From contig NZ_AULR01000002.1 in assembly GCF_000422385.1 (NCBI RefSeq), positions 186,001-250,000 of the forward strand: 64,000 bases of DNA. Reading direction: 5' to 3'. Of the stretch, positions 47,043 to 55,478 are shown in pieces (position 1 is the first letter of the stretch; every line of letters begins with the position of its first letter). The stretch comes from Microbacterium indicum DSM 19969 (GTDB lineage: Bacteria > Actinomycetota > Actinomycetes > Actinomycetales > Microbacteriaceae). The position numbers and the translations under genes are program-made. The notes below the pieces were generated by a model that was given only the letters and a program-made list of their open reading frames with translations, did not search any database and was not told the DNA's origin.

Positions 47043-48073
47043 CCGACACCGTTCAGCGCGCTCGCAGAGCCCGGAGGCGATACCTCCGCGTCGCCGTCGT
47101 CGTGCCGCTCGTCTTCTACGCGCTGCTGATGATCGCCGGGGTCGCGGCGCTCCCGCTCCTTCCCGACCCCGTTGCGACGCACTGGGGGTTCTCCGGGCCG
47201 CCCAACGGGTTCAGCCCGCGGTGGACGCTGCCGCTCATCATGTCGGGGATCGGCATGATCGTCACGCTCATCGTCGCCGTGGTCCCGCTCGTCGCCGAGC
47301 GGATGCCGCCCGAAATGGTCCGCGGCGCCACCTCGTACCGGTGGCTCGCCGCCGTCGTGTGGGGCGAGACCGCCCTGATCGGCGTCCTCGCGGTCGTGAC
47401 GACCGCGATCCAGGTCGGGGCCGACGACGCCCGAGGGGTCGAGCTGCCCGCGTGGTGGATCCTCGCTGCGATCGCGGGGGCCGCGTCGGCCGGAGTGTGC
47501 GGGTACCTCCTCACGATCGACGCGCCCCGCGGCGACGCGGAGCCGGTGCAGCCGGACGCGCTACGGCTCGGCGCCAGCGAGACGGCGGTCTGGATCCGCA
47601 CCACCCGGATCGCGCGGACGGGCCTGATCGTCACGGTCTCGGCGCTCGCCTTCGCGGTCGTCGTCGGAGGCGGGGCGATCGTGCTCGACGTGACGGCGCA
47701 TGGATCCGTCAGCGCGGGGTCGATCGTCGCGGCGACCGCCGTCGGGGTCGCGCTCCTCGCGGTCGTCGCGTGCACGTCGTTCCGGGTGCGCATCGACCGT
47801 TCGGGCCTCGAGGTCCGCAGCGTCGTGGGCTTCCCGCGCACGCGCATCGCGCGCGAGGACATCGCGTCGGTCGAGGTCGTCCAGGTGAACCCCATGGGCG
47901 AGTACGGCGGGTGGGGCTGGCGCTACGGAGCGGCGGGCACGGGGATCGTCACGCGGGCGGGGGAGGCGATCCGCGTCCGGCGCCGCAGCGGCAGGGCGTT
48001 CACGGTGACCGTCGACGACGCCGCGACGGGGGCGGCGCTCCTGCGCGCGGTCAGCCCTACGATCGAGGAATGA
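47039..48073 (+). CDS. DUF1648 membrane protein
   Basis: A 344-residue integral membrane protein with about six helices. The first loop LPDPVATHWGFSGPPNGFSPRW is the DUF1648 signature, shared with SdpI-type immunity proteins and other YtrA-linked membrane proteins. The C-terminal 90 residues are cytoplasmic and beta-rich with a PH-like appearance. By context it may protect the envelope against a peptide or toxin; that is inferred. Confidence 0.85.
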   Translation: MTDTVQRARRARRRYLRVAVVVPLVFYALLMIAGVAALPLLPDPVATHWGFSGPPNGFSPRWTLPLIMSGIGMIVTLIVAVVPLVAERMPPEMVRGATSYRWLAAVVWGETALIGVLAVVTTAIQVGADDARGVELPAWWILAAIAGAASAGVCGYLLTIDAPRGDAEPVQPDALRLGASETAVWIRTTRIARTGLIVTVSALAFAVVVGGGAIVLDVTAHGSVSAGSIVAATAVGVALLAVVACTSFRVRIDRSGLEVRSVVGFPRTRIAREDIASVEVVQVNPMGEYGGWGWRYGAAGTGIVTRAGEAIRVRRRSGRAFTVTVDDAATGAALLRAVSPTIEE

Positions 48074-49056
48074 CGACAGGGCGGATCGCGACGATCGCGG
48101 GGGCGAGCGGGTTCATCGGGACCGCTCTCCGGAAGGCACTCGAGACCGAGGGGTACGAGATCCGCACGATCGGGCGCTCCGGGCCGGTCCGGTGGGGCGA
48201 CGCCGACGCGATCCGCGCCGCGGTCGACGGCGCCGACCTCCTCGTCGGCCTCGCCGGCAAGCCGATCGACAGCCGGTTCACCGACCGCAACCGCGACGAG
48301 ATCCTCCGGTCGCGCGTCGAGACGACCCGCGAGCTGCACGCCGCGGTCGCCGACTCCGAGAACCCGCCGCGTGTCTGGATCAACGCGTCGACCGCCGCCA
48401 TCCTGCGCACGGCGATGGACGGCCCGCAGGACGACGTGACCGGCGAGATTGGGTGGGGCTTCACCGCCGACGTCGCCCGGGCATGGGAGGACGCGTTCTT
48501 CGCGGGGGACCTGCCGCACACGCGCCGCGCGGCCTTCCGGATCTCGATCGCGATCGGCGACGGGCCCGCGACGAAGCTCTTCCTCACGCTCGGGCGGCTC
48601 GGCCTCGGCGGCCCGCAGCACGACGGCTGGTGGCCGCACCACGACCGCTACCGGGGCACGGGCCCGCATCCGTCGCGCGACAGCTTCGACACCCTCCGCA
48701 CGAACGGCCACCAGCGCGTCAGCTGGGTCCACATCGACGACCTCGTCCGGGCGGTGCAGTTCGTGCGCGACCACGACGCCGTCGACGGCCCGATCGTCCT
48801 CGCGACGCCCGAGACGCCCGACAACCGCGAGTTCATGGCAGCCGTGCGCCGCGCCGTCGGGATGCCGGTGGGGCTGCCGTCGTGGCGCTTCATGGTCGAG
48901 CCCGCGATGTGGGTCATGCGGACGGAGTCGGAGCTCGTGTTCCAGAGCAGGTGGGTCACGCCGACGAAGCTCACGGACGCCGGGTTCGTGTTCGAGCACA
49001 CCGACCTCGAACAGGCGCTCCGCGAGGTCGCCGCGCGCGGGAAGGCGAAGCGATGA
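48070..49056 (+). CDS. TIGR01777-family NAD(P)-dependent epimerase/reductase-like protein
   Basis: A 328-residue extended short-chain dehydrogenase-like protein. GASGFIGTALRKAL is the dinucleotide-binding loop, WINASTAAI the strand near the active site, and the C-terminus (PSWRFMVEPAMWVMRTESELVFQS) is the DUF1731 domain. The YxxxK catalytic pair is not evident, so enzymatic activity is uncertain. It is coupled on both sides (ATGA). Confidence 0.85.
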   Translation: MTTGRIATIAGASGFIGTALRKALETEGYEIRTIGRSGPVRWGDADAIRAAVDGADLLVGLAGKPIDSRFTDRNRDEILRSRVETTRELHAAVADSENPPRVWINASTAAILRTAMDGPQDDVTGEIGWGFTADVARAWEDAFFAGDLPHTRRAAFRISIAIGDGPATKLFLTLGRLGLGGPQHDGWWPHHDRYRGTGPHPSRDSFDTLRTNGHQRVSWVHIDDLVRAVQFVRDHDAVDGPIVLATPETPDNREFMAAVRRAVGMPVGLPSWRFMVEPAMWVMRTESELVFQSRWVTPTKLTDAGFVFEHTDLEQALREVAARGKAKR

Positions 49057-49352
49057 GGGAGCCGCGCATCGAGATCGCGTTCTGCACGCAGTGCCGCTGG
49101 AACCTGCGCGCGCTCTGGTACGCGGGCGAGCTCATGCAGTCGTTCACGCACGAGGAGATCGGCGAGGTCGCGCTCGTACCGACGACGGGCGGGGTGTTCC
49201 GGATCAACGTGGGCGACGAGATGGTGTGGAACCGGTCGCGCGACGGCGGCTTCCCCGAGATCGCCGAGCTCAAGCGGCGCGTGCGCGACATCGTGGCGCC
49301 CGGGAAGCCGCTCGGCCACACCGACCGGGCCGGAGCGGCGTCAGCCGACTGA
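49053..49352 (+). CDS. SelW-like (Rdx family) thioredoxin-fold protein
   Basis: A 99-residue protein of the SelT/SelW/SelH family. The redox motif is FCTQCRW (C11, C14) with cysteine in place of selenocysteine, followed by the family segment GEVALVPTTGGVFRINVG and the late DGGFPEIAELKRRVRD. Such proteins are thought to act in thiol redox. It is the last gene of the ytrA operon, and its end overlaps the convergent neighbour by 12 bp. Confidence 0.88.
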   Translation: MREPRIEIAFCTQCRWNLRALWYAGELMQSFTHEEIGEVALVPTTGGVFRINVGDEMVWNRSRDGGFPEIAELKRRVRDIVAPGKPLGHTDRAGAASAD

Positions 49353-49667
49353 GAGCGGGCCCGTGTCGTCGCTGCGGTCGCGCGGCTCGGGCGCCTTCTC
49401 GCCCGCCGCGTCGATCCGGGTGCGGATCCGCGCGACGAGTCGCGCCGCAGCTGCCCACGCCCGTCGGGCGCCCGCCGCGATCGCCCGGCCCGCCCGCGGA
49501 AGATCACGGCGCCAGCCGCCGTCGACGAAGAACCGACGGAACCACGCCTTGCCGGGGCCCGTCCCTGCGTCGTGCACGAGGCGCACGACGAGCACCGCTC
49601 CGAAGAGCAGCGCGGCCGCCCCGACGATGGCGACCAGGAACACGAGCAGGAGCCCGACGAGCAGCAA
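49341..49667 (-). CDS. Small membrane protein, hypothetical
   Basis: A 108-residue protein with one long N-terminal hydrophobic segment (LLVGLLLVFLVAIVGAAALLFGAVLVV) and a basic cytoplasmic remainder. The start is probably TTG at 49667, with AAAGG upstream, though a GTG eight codons in is possible. It does not match a known family. Because the ends overlap SelW, one of the two stop codons needs no separate terminator. Confidence 0.6.
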   Translation of the reverse strand: MLLVGLLLVFLVAIVGAAALLFGAVLVVRLVHDAGTGPGKAWFRRFFVDGGWRRDLPRAGRAIAAGARRAWAAAARLVARIRTRIDAAGEKAPEPRDRSDDTGPLSVG

Positions 49668-49749
49668 CGGCGTGACCTTTCGGCAAGGCGCGGATGAGGA
49701 CGCTCCGATGGTAGGTCTCGCCCGAGATCGGCCCCGCTATTGGGATCGC

Positions 49750-49809
49750 GCGCCAGGCGTGTCTCGAGGTCACGTTTCGGACACGGCTGGCGCATCGGAA
49801 TCGCATCGG
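49750..49809. promoter_or_regulatory. Stem-loop and helically spaced direct repeats upstream of the polyST operon
   Basis: A 14-bp stem with one mismatch (49750-49763 with 49780-49793, 16-nt loop) is followed by the direct repeat CGCATCGG at 49791-49798 and 49802-49809. The repeat copies are 11 bp apart, one helical turn. Together they look like the control region of the operon that starts at 49932. The regulator is not known. Confidence 0.45.
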
Positions 49810-49931
49810 CGGGATTCAGCGCGCGTTCACCCGGGAGACACCCGCCGCACGCCGGGGGTTCAACCTCCTGACGGATCCTGCTCCGACGGGCGCGTTCGCG
49901 CTCGGATCCGGAGAACCGTGCGGAGGGGTGC

Positions 49932-50855
49932 ATGCCGAAGGCCGACGTTCCCGTCGCCTGGGTGGAGTCGCCCCTGCAGCTGATCGGCGCCGCAGAGTGG
50001 GCGCACGCCCACCGAAGCCGCGTCGACGTGGCGGGCCGGCTCGCGGTGCAGGTCGAGGAGACCGCCGCCGAACTCACGCGCCGCGGCGCGGGCTTCGCGG
50101 CGCAGGCCGGCTACTGGGGCATCCCGTGGCGCGCCCTCGCCGCGCACGACCACTGGCTCGTCGGCGACGGGTTCTCGGGTCAGTTCCGCCTCGCCGTCGC
50201 GGTGCTCAGGCCCCGGCGACTCACCTTCCTCGACGACGGGCTCCAGGCGATCGCGTTCGCCGACGCCCTCACCGGATCCCTTCCCTACTCGCGACCCGGC
50301 GTGGCAGAGCGGGGGCTCAGCCGCCGGGTCGCGCCCTTCGCGCTCGATCACATGCGCCTGCGCGCGGCGGCGGGGGCCGCCGACGTGTTCACGGCGTTCC
50401 CCCTCGGGGACGAGCGCGCGGGGAGGCTGGCCGACCTCGGGGTGAGCGTCGGCCGCCACGACTTCGAGTGGCTGCGCGCCTCGGCGCCCAGCCGCGACGT
50501 CCGGCGGGCGCTCGCCCACGACCGGATCGTGCTCGGATCGGCGAACGTCGAGGACGGCCTCGTCGACCGCGACCGATACCTCGCGTGGGTCGCGCAGCGC
50601 GTGCGCGGCGGCGCCGACTACCTCCCGCACCGCCGCGAGAGCGACGAGCTCCTCGCTGCGGTCCGCGCGTTGCCCGGCGCGCACATCGTCTCGCTCGGCC
50701 TTCCGGTCGAGCTGGTCCTCGCGGGCGACGACCGCCCGCGGGACATCGTGACCCTCGGGTCGAGCGCCGCGGTGACGCTGCGGCGCGTGCTGCAGGGATC
50801 CGGCGCCGTCGTGCGCGAGATCCCGTTCGGACAGAGAGAAGGACAGCGCTCATGA
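49932..50855 (+). CDS. Polysialyltransferase-like glycosyltransferase
   Basis: A 307-residue protein resembling the alpha-2,8-polysialyltransferase/GT52-type group. It starts VAWVESPLQLIGAAEW, where SPLQ (13-16) is the usual first strand. It has the D/E-D/E-G motif as DDG (101-103) and SS (277-278) in VTLGSSAAVTL. The HP motif of known bacterial sialyltransferases is replaced by PHRRE (232-236). It should be a GT-B enzyme that adds a nonulosonic or related sugar, but acceptor and donor are unknown. The ATG has GCGGAGGGG upstream. It is the first of four coupled genes. Confidence 0.75.
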   Translation: MPKADVPVAWVESPLQLIGAAEWAHAHRSRVDVAGRLAVQVEETAAELTRRGAGFAAQAGYWGIPWRALAAHDHWLVGDGFSGQFRLAVAVLRPRRLTFLDDGLQAIAFADALTGSLPYSRPGVAERGLSRRVAPFALDHMRLRAAAGAADVFTAFPLGDERAGRLADLGVSVGRHDFEWLRASAPSRDVRRALAHDRIVLGSANVEDGLVDRDRYLAWVAQRVRGGADYLPHRRESDELLAAVRALPGAHIVSLGLPVELVLAGDDRPRDIVTLGSSAAVTLRRVLQGSGAVVREIPFGQREGQRS

Positions 50856-51724
50856 GCGTGACCATCGGATCGCACCAGGTCGGCGGCGGCGCCCCGGCGT
50901 TCGTCATCGCCGAGATCGGCCTCAACCACAACGGCTCGGTCGACATCGCCAAGCAGCTCATCGACGTCGCGACCGACGCGGGGGCCGACGCGGTCAAGTT
51001 CCAGAAGCGCACGCCCGAGATCTCGACGCCCGAGCACATGAAGGACACGCCCCGCGAGACGCCCTGGGGCACCATGACGTACCTCGAGTACCGCTACCGC
51101 GTCGAGTTCGACCGCGAGCAGTACATCGAGATCGGCGACTACGCGACGATGCGCGGCCTCGAGTGGTTCGCGTCGCCGTGGGACGTCCCCTCCGTCGCGT
51201 TCCTCGAGGACCTGAACGTCGCGGCCCACAAGGTCGCGTCGGCGAGCATCACCGACATCGAGCTGCTCGAGGCGCTGCGCGACACGGGCAAGCCGATCAT
51301 CCTCTCGACGGGCATGTCGACGATGGACGAGATCGACCGCGCGATCGAGACGGTCGGCACGTCGAACCTCGTCGTCATGCACGCGACCTCGACGTACCCG
51401 ATGGAGCCGAACGAGGCGAACCTGCGCATGATCCCCGTCCTGCGCGACCGCTTCCCCGGAGTTCCGGTGGGCTACTCGGGCCACGAGCGCGGCCTGCAGA
51501 TCTCGCTCGCCGCCGTCGCGATGGGCGCGCAGTCGGTCGAGCGCCACATCACGCTCGACCGCACGATGTGGGGATCCGACCACGCCGCCTCGCTCGAGCC
51601 GAGCGGCCTCAAGACCCTCGTGCGCGACATCCGCATCATCGAGGAGGCGCGCGGCGACGGCGTCAAGAAGGTCTTCCCCGGCGAAGAGGCGCCCAAGGCC
51701 AAGCTGCGCCGCGTCGGCGCGTGA
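50852..51724 (+). CDS. neuB: N-acetylneuraminate synthase family protein, short form
   Basis: A 290-residue NeuB-type enzyme, expected to condense an N-acetyl-hexosamine derivative with phosphoenolpyruvate. Motifs are VIAEIGLNHNG, DAVKFQKR, STGMSTMDEI, VGYSGHERG and SVERHITLDRTMWGSDHAAS. The C-terminal SAF (antifreeze-like) domain present in typical 340-350-residue NeuB is missing: the protein stops soon after the barrel. ATG at 50852 overlaps the upstream stop (ATGA). Confidence 0.9.
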   Translation: MSVTIGSHQVGGGAPAFVIAEIGLNHNGSVDIAKQLIDVATDAGADAVKFQKRTPEISTPEHMKDTPRETPWGTMTYLEYRYRVEFDREQYIEIGDYATMRGLEWFASPWDVPSVAFLEDLNVAAHKVASASITDIELLEALRDTGKPIILSTGMSTMDEIDRAIETVGTSNLVVMHATSTYPMEPNEANLRMIPVLRDRFPGVPVGYSGHERGLQISLAAVAMGAQSVERHITLDRTMWGSDHAASLEPSGLKTLVRDIRIIEEARGDGVKKVFPGEEAPKAKLRRVGA

Positions 51725-52980
51725 CGCCTGCCCCCGAGGGCGGACGTCTCCGGGTCGTCGCGGTCGCCGACACCGACTCGTACGTGAAGTGGGCGGCGGC
51801 GCTCGTCGCCGACCCGCGGGTCGACGGATCGCTCGTCGTCGTCGACACCGAGCTCGTCGTCACGGACGCCCAGCTCGAGGCGGCGCTCGCGGGCACCGAT
51901 CTCGATCCGTCGCGTGCGCGGCGGGCGGCCTTCGACGAGCTGCCCGCGCGGCTCGCGGGGGCCGACGTCGTGCTCGCGGCCGCCCCGGGCCCGCTCGTGA
52001 GGGTCGTCGCCCGCGAGGCCGCGAAGCTCTCGCCGCGGCCCGTCATCGCGACGGGGCTGCCGGGGATCTCGATCCCCGCGACGTGGAAGGCGCTCCACTT
52101 CCGGCGGCAGTGCGACATGTTCGTCCTGCACTCGCACCGCGAGATCCGGGCCTTCGGCGAGCTCGCGGCCGAGCGGGGGATCCCGCAGCGCTTCGCGCTC
52201 GCGAGGCTTCCGTTCGTGAAGCGGGCCGAAGGCATCGAGGCACGCGGAACCGACCTCGTGTTCGCCGCGCAGGCCCTCGTTCCGCGCGCCCGCGATGATC
52301 GTCTGCGCCTCGCAGCGCTGCTCATCGAGGCCGCGCGGGCCGAGCCCGCGAAGCGCGTCGTCGTGAAGCTGCGCGGCCGGCCGGGGGAGGCGCAGACGCA
52401 CTTCGAACAGGATCCGTTCACCAAGCTCATCGACGAGATCGGCGGCGCGCCCGCGAACCTCGTCGTGTCGTACGCGCCGATGGGCGAGGCGCTCGCGACC
52501 GCCGAGGGCCTCATGACCGTGAGCTCGACGGCCGCGATCGAGGCGGCGGCCCAGGGCGTCCCCGTCATCGCGCTCGACTCGTTCGGGGTGACGGACAAGC
52601 TCATCAACGTCGTGTTCGAGGGCAGCGGGCTCCTCGCGGGGGACGAGGCGGTCGTCGGACGCGCCTTCCGGCTGCCGGATCCCGCCTGGGTCCGCGACAA
52701 CTACTTCCACGACCCCGCCGACGACACCTGGATCCAGACGGCCGAACGTCTCGTCGCGCGGCGACGGCTCGGCGAGCTCCCGCCGAGCCGCGTGCCGTTC
52801 CGCCTCGGCGGAGAGCTGCGGGACGTGTGGGAGCGCCGGCTCGCGCTCGGCGACCGCGACCGCTCGCTCGCGGGCCGCGTCGCCTACCGGATCGGCGTGC
52901 CGCTGCGCGAGGTCGTGCGCGTCTACCGCCGCCTCGCGACGCGCATCCGGTCGCTGCGATACGCGAAGATGGAGGGGTGA
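51721..52980 (+). CDS. DUF6716 putative glycosyltransferase
   Basis: A 419-residue protein with a GT-B-like two-domain outline. The second half has VSSTAAIEAAAQGVPVIALDSFGV, which resembles the donor-binding end of capsule or teichoic-acid transferases. Actinobacterial homologues are grouped as DUF6716 and usually lie next to neuB. It starts with GTG at 51721, overlapping the neuB stop. It is probably a second transferase in the same surface-glycan pathway. Confidence 0.8.
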   Translation: MTPAPEGGRLRVVAVADTDSYVKWAAALVADPRVDGSLVVVDTELVVTDAQLEAALAGTDLDPSRARRAAFDELPARLAGADVVLAAAPGPLVRVVAREAAKLSPRPVIATGLPGISIPATWKALHFRRQCDMFVLHSHREIRAFGELAAERGIPQRFALARLPFVKRAEGIEARGTDLVFAAQALVPRARDDRLRLAALLIEAARAEPAKRVVVKLRGRPGEAQTHFEQDPFTKLIDEIGGAPANLVVSYAPMGEALATAEGLMTVSSTAAIEAAAQGVPVIALDSFGVTDKLINVVFEGSGLLAGDEAVVGRAFRLPDPAWVRDNYFHDPADDTWIQTAERLVARRRLGELPPSRVPFRLGGELRDVWERRLALGDRDRSLAGRVAYRIGVPLREVVRVYRRLATRIRSLRYAKMEG

Positions 52981-53804
52981 CCACCCCTCAGATCGGCCTG
53001 CTGCTCGACGTCGACGGACCCATCGCGAGCACCCGCACCCGCACCGTCCGCGTCCCTTCGATCGTTCCCGACCTCGTCGCGATCGCGCGGGCCGGGAACC
53101 CCGTGATCTTCAACACGGGCCGCTCGGCCGACTTCCTCGGGGAGCGCGTGATCCCGCTGCTCGTGGACGCGGGCCTGCCCGCCGACGCGCCCGTGTGGGG
53201 CGTCGGCGAGAAGGGCGGGACCTGGTTCGAGCTCGGCGGCGACGTGCACCAGGACGACGCCATGCGCCCGCCGCAGGAGCTCTTCGACGCCGTGCGGGCG
53301 ATCGCCGGCCGCCACTCCGACGTCATGTTCTTCGACGAGACGAAGCGGACGATGATCTCGATCGAGCACCACGTCGACGTCGCGAACGAGGACTTCCTCG
53401 CGATCCGCGACGACATGGCCGCGGAGATCCAGGCTCACATCGAGCGGCTGGGGCTCGTCGGCACGATCGACGTGTACCCGACCGTGATCTCGATCGACGT
53501 CGAGCACCGCGACAGCGGCAAGGCGCTCGGCGCGCGCCGCGCCCTGCGGCTCATCGCCGACCGGGGCCTCGAGGCCCCGCGTCGCTGGTTCACCGCGGGC
53601 GACTCCGGTCAGGACTACGACATGTCGACGCAGCTCCACGAGCTGGGCTTCGAGACGACGCACCTCGACGTGCGGCCCACGGGCGACGCGCGCGACGAGC
53701 CGTACGCGGTCCTGCGCGAGGTCCCGCGCTTCGACGAAGGTGTCGCCGAGGACGACCTGACGGCGGCGCACCTCGCCCGCATCCGCGCCGACCTCGGGGC
53801 CTGA
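52977..53804 (+). CDS. HAD-superfamily phosphatase
   Basis: A 275-residue HAD hydrolase of the Cof/SPP-like type. Motif I is LLDVDGPIAST (D11, D13), motif II is FNTGRSA, motif III lysine is near DSGKALGA and motif IV is TAGDSGQDYDM. It may dephosphorylate the NeuB product, filling the role of a nonulosonate 9-phosphatase; this is inferred from the operon. It starts with GTG at 52977, overlapping the previous stop, and is followed by a strong terminator. Confidence 0.82.
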   Translation: MTTPQIGLLLDVDGPIASTRTRTVRVPSIVPDLVAIARAGNPVIFNTGRSADFLGERVIPLLVDAGLPADAPVWGVGEKGGTWFELGGDVHQDDAMRPPQELFDAVRAIAGRHSDVMFFDETKRTMISIEHHVDVANEDFLAIRDDMAAEIQAHIERLGLVGTIDVYPTVISIDVEHRDSGKALGARRALRLIADRGLEAPRRWFTAGDSGQDYDMSTQLHELGFETTHLDVRPTGDARDEPYAVLREVPRFDEGVAEDDLTAAHLARIRADLGA

Positions 53805-53837
53805 GGCGCGCCGCCGCCGAACGCGGCGGCGCGCCTC
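53803..53837. terminator. Bidirectional hairpin terminator
   Basis: A perfect 15-bp stem (53803-53817 with 53823-53837) with a 5-nt loop, between the convergent HAD and ABC ATPase genes. Confidence 0.85.
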
Positions 53838-53843
53838 CTGCGC

Positions 53844-55478
53844 TCAGGGTCGGCCGCGGCGCCTCGCCTGTTCGACGGGGTCGGGGACGGGGAGCGAGGC
53901 GATGAGCCTGCGCGTGTAGTCGTCGCGCGGGTCGCCGAGCACGTCGGCCGTGCGGCCCTGCTCGACGATCGACCCGCGGTGCAGCACCGCGACGCGGTGC
54001 GCGAGCATGTCGACGACCGCGAGGTCGTGCGTGATGAACAGGCAGGCGAAACCGAATCGGCTCTGGAGCTCGGTGAACAGATCGAGCACCGTCGCCTGCA
54101 CCGACACGTCGAGCGCGCTCGTGGGCTCGTCGGCGATCAGGAGCTTCGGGTCGAGCGCGAGACCGCGGGCGAGGGACGCGCGCTGGCGCTGCCCACCCGA
54201 GAGCTCATGCGGGAAGCGATCAGCGAAGTCGGCGGGCAGCTCGACGGCCTCGAGGAGCTCGACGACCCGGTCGCGCGCGCCCCCGACGTCGCGCGCGACG
54301 CCGTGCACGATGAGCGGCTCGGCGACCGCCGCGCCGATCGTGATGAGCGGATTGAAGCTCGACGCCGGATCCTGGAACACGAAGCCGAGGTCGCGCCGGC
54401 GCGGGCGCAGGTCTCGCTCGCGAGCCCCGTTCATCTCGACGCCCAGCACCTCGAGCGATCCGCCGGTGACGGGAGTGAGCCCCGCCATCGCACGGCCGAT
54501 CGTCGACTTCCCGGAGCCCGACTCGCCGACGAGCCCCAGGACCTCCCCGGGCCGGATCTCGAAGTCGACCCCGTCGACCGCGAGGAAGCCCTCCCGGCCG
54601 AACCGGCCGGGGTAGCGGATCTCGAGGCCCCGCGCCGCGACGACGGGCGCCGCATCGGTGTCGCCGTCGAAGGCGCGGTCGGCGATCTCGAGCCGAGGGA
54701 CGGCCGCGAGCAGCTTGCGCGTGTACTCAGCGCGCGGCGCCGCGAAGAGCTCGCCCACCGGCGCGGTCTCGACGATGTCGCCGCGGTACATGACCGTGAC
54801 GCGGTCGGCGAGATCGGCGACGACGCCCATGTTGTGGGTGATGAGGACGATCGCGGTGCCGAACTCGTCGCGGACGCTGCGCAGCAGGTCGAGGATCTCG
54901 GCCTGCACCGTGACGTCGAGCGCGGTCGTCGGCTCGTCTGCGACGAGAACCCGCGGCCCCATCGCGAGCGCCTGGGCGATCACGATGCGCTGCTTCTGCC
55001 CGCCGGAGAACTGGTGCGGGTAGTCGTCGACGCGCGCGGCGGGCTCGGGGATCCCGACCTTGCCGAGGATCTCGATGGCCTCGGCGCGCGCCTGCTTCTT
55101 CGAGATCTTCCTGTGCGCCCGGAGGCCCTCGGCGATCTGCCACCCGATGGGATACACGGGGTTGAGCGCCGTCATCGGCTCCTGGAAGATCATCGCCGCC
55201 TCGGCGCCCCGCACCCCGCGCAGCTGAGCGGGGGAGAGCGACACGACGTCGGTGCCGTTGACGATAACGGCCCCGTGCTCGGTCGCGGTGTCGGGGAGGA
55301 GGCCCAGGAGCGCCCGCGCCGTGACGGTCTTCCCGGACCCCGACTCGCCGACGATCGCGAGGACCTCCCGGTCGCGGACGTCGAGCGAGATGCCGTGGAC
55401 CGCGTGCACGTTGCCGCCGTCGGTCGCGAACGTGACGTCGAGCGATCGGATGTCGACCGCGAGCTGATCGGCGCTCAC
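53844..55478 (-). CDS. Fused OppD-OppF type ABC ATPase (second system)
   Basis: A 544-residue tandem ABC ATPase with two Walker A motifs (GESGSGKT and GESGSGKS) and two signatures (FSGGQKQR and LSGGQRQR). The last signature is a close paralogue of the first system's at 4521-6170. The start is GTG at 55478, overlapping the permease stop (GTGA). It energises the importer encoded by the three upstream genes. Confidence 0.93.
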   Translation of the reverse strand: MSADQLAVDIRSLDVTFATDGGNVHAVHGISLDVRDREVLAIVGESGSGKTVTARALLGLLPDTATEHGAVIVNGTDVVSLSPAQLRGVRGAEAAMIFQEPMTALNPVYPIGWQIAEGLRAHRKISKKQARAEAIEILGKVGIPEPAARVDDYPHQFSGGQKQRIVIAQALAMGPRVLVADEPTTALDVTVQAEILDLLRSVRDEFGTAIVLITHNMGVVADLADRVTVMYRGDIVETAPVGELFAAPRAEYTRKLLAAVPRLEIADRAFDGDTDAAPVVAARGLEIRYPGRFGREGFLAVDGVDFEIRPGEVLGLVGESGSGKSTIGRAMAGLTPVTGGSLEVLGVEMNGARERDLRPRRRDLGFVFQDPASSFNPLITIGAAVAEPLIVHGVARDVGGARDRVVELLEAVELPADFADRFPHELSGGQRQRASLARGLALDPKLLIADEPTSALDVSVQATVLDLFTELQSRFGFACLFITHDLAVVDMLAHRVAVLHRGSIVEQGRTADVLGDPRDDYTRRLIASLPVPDPVEQARRRGRP

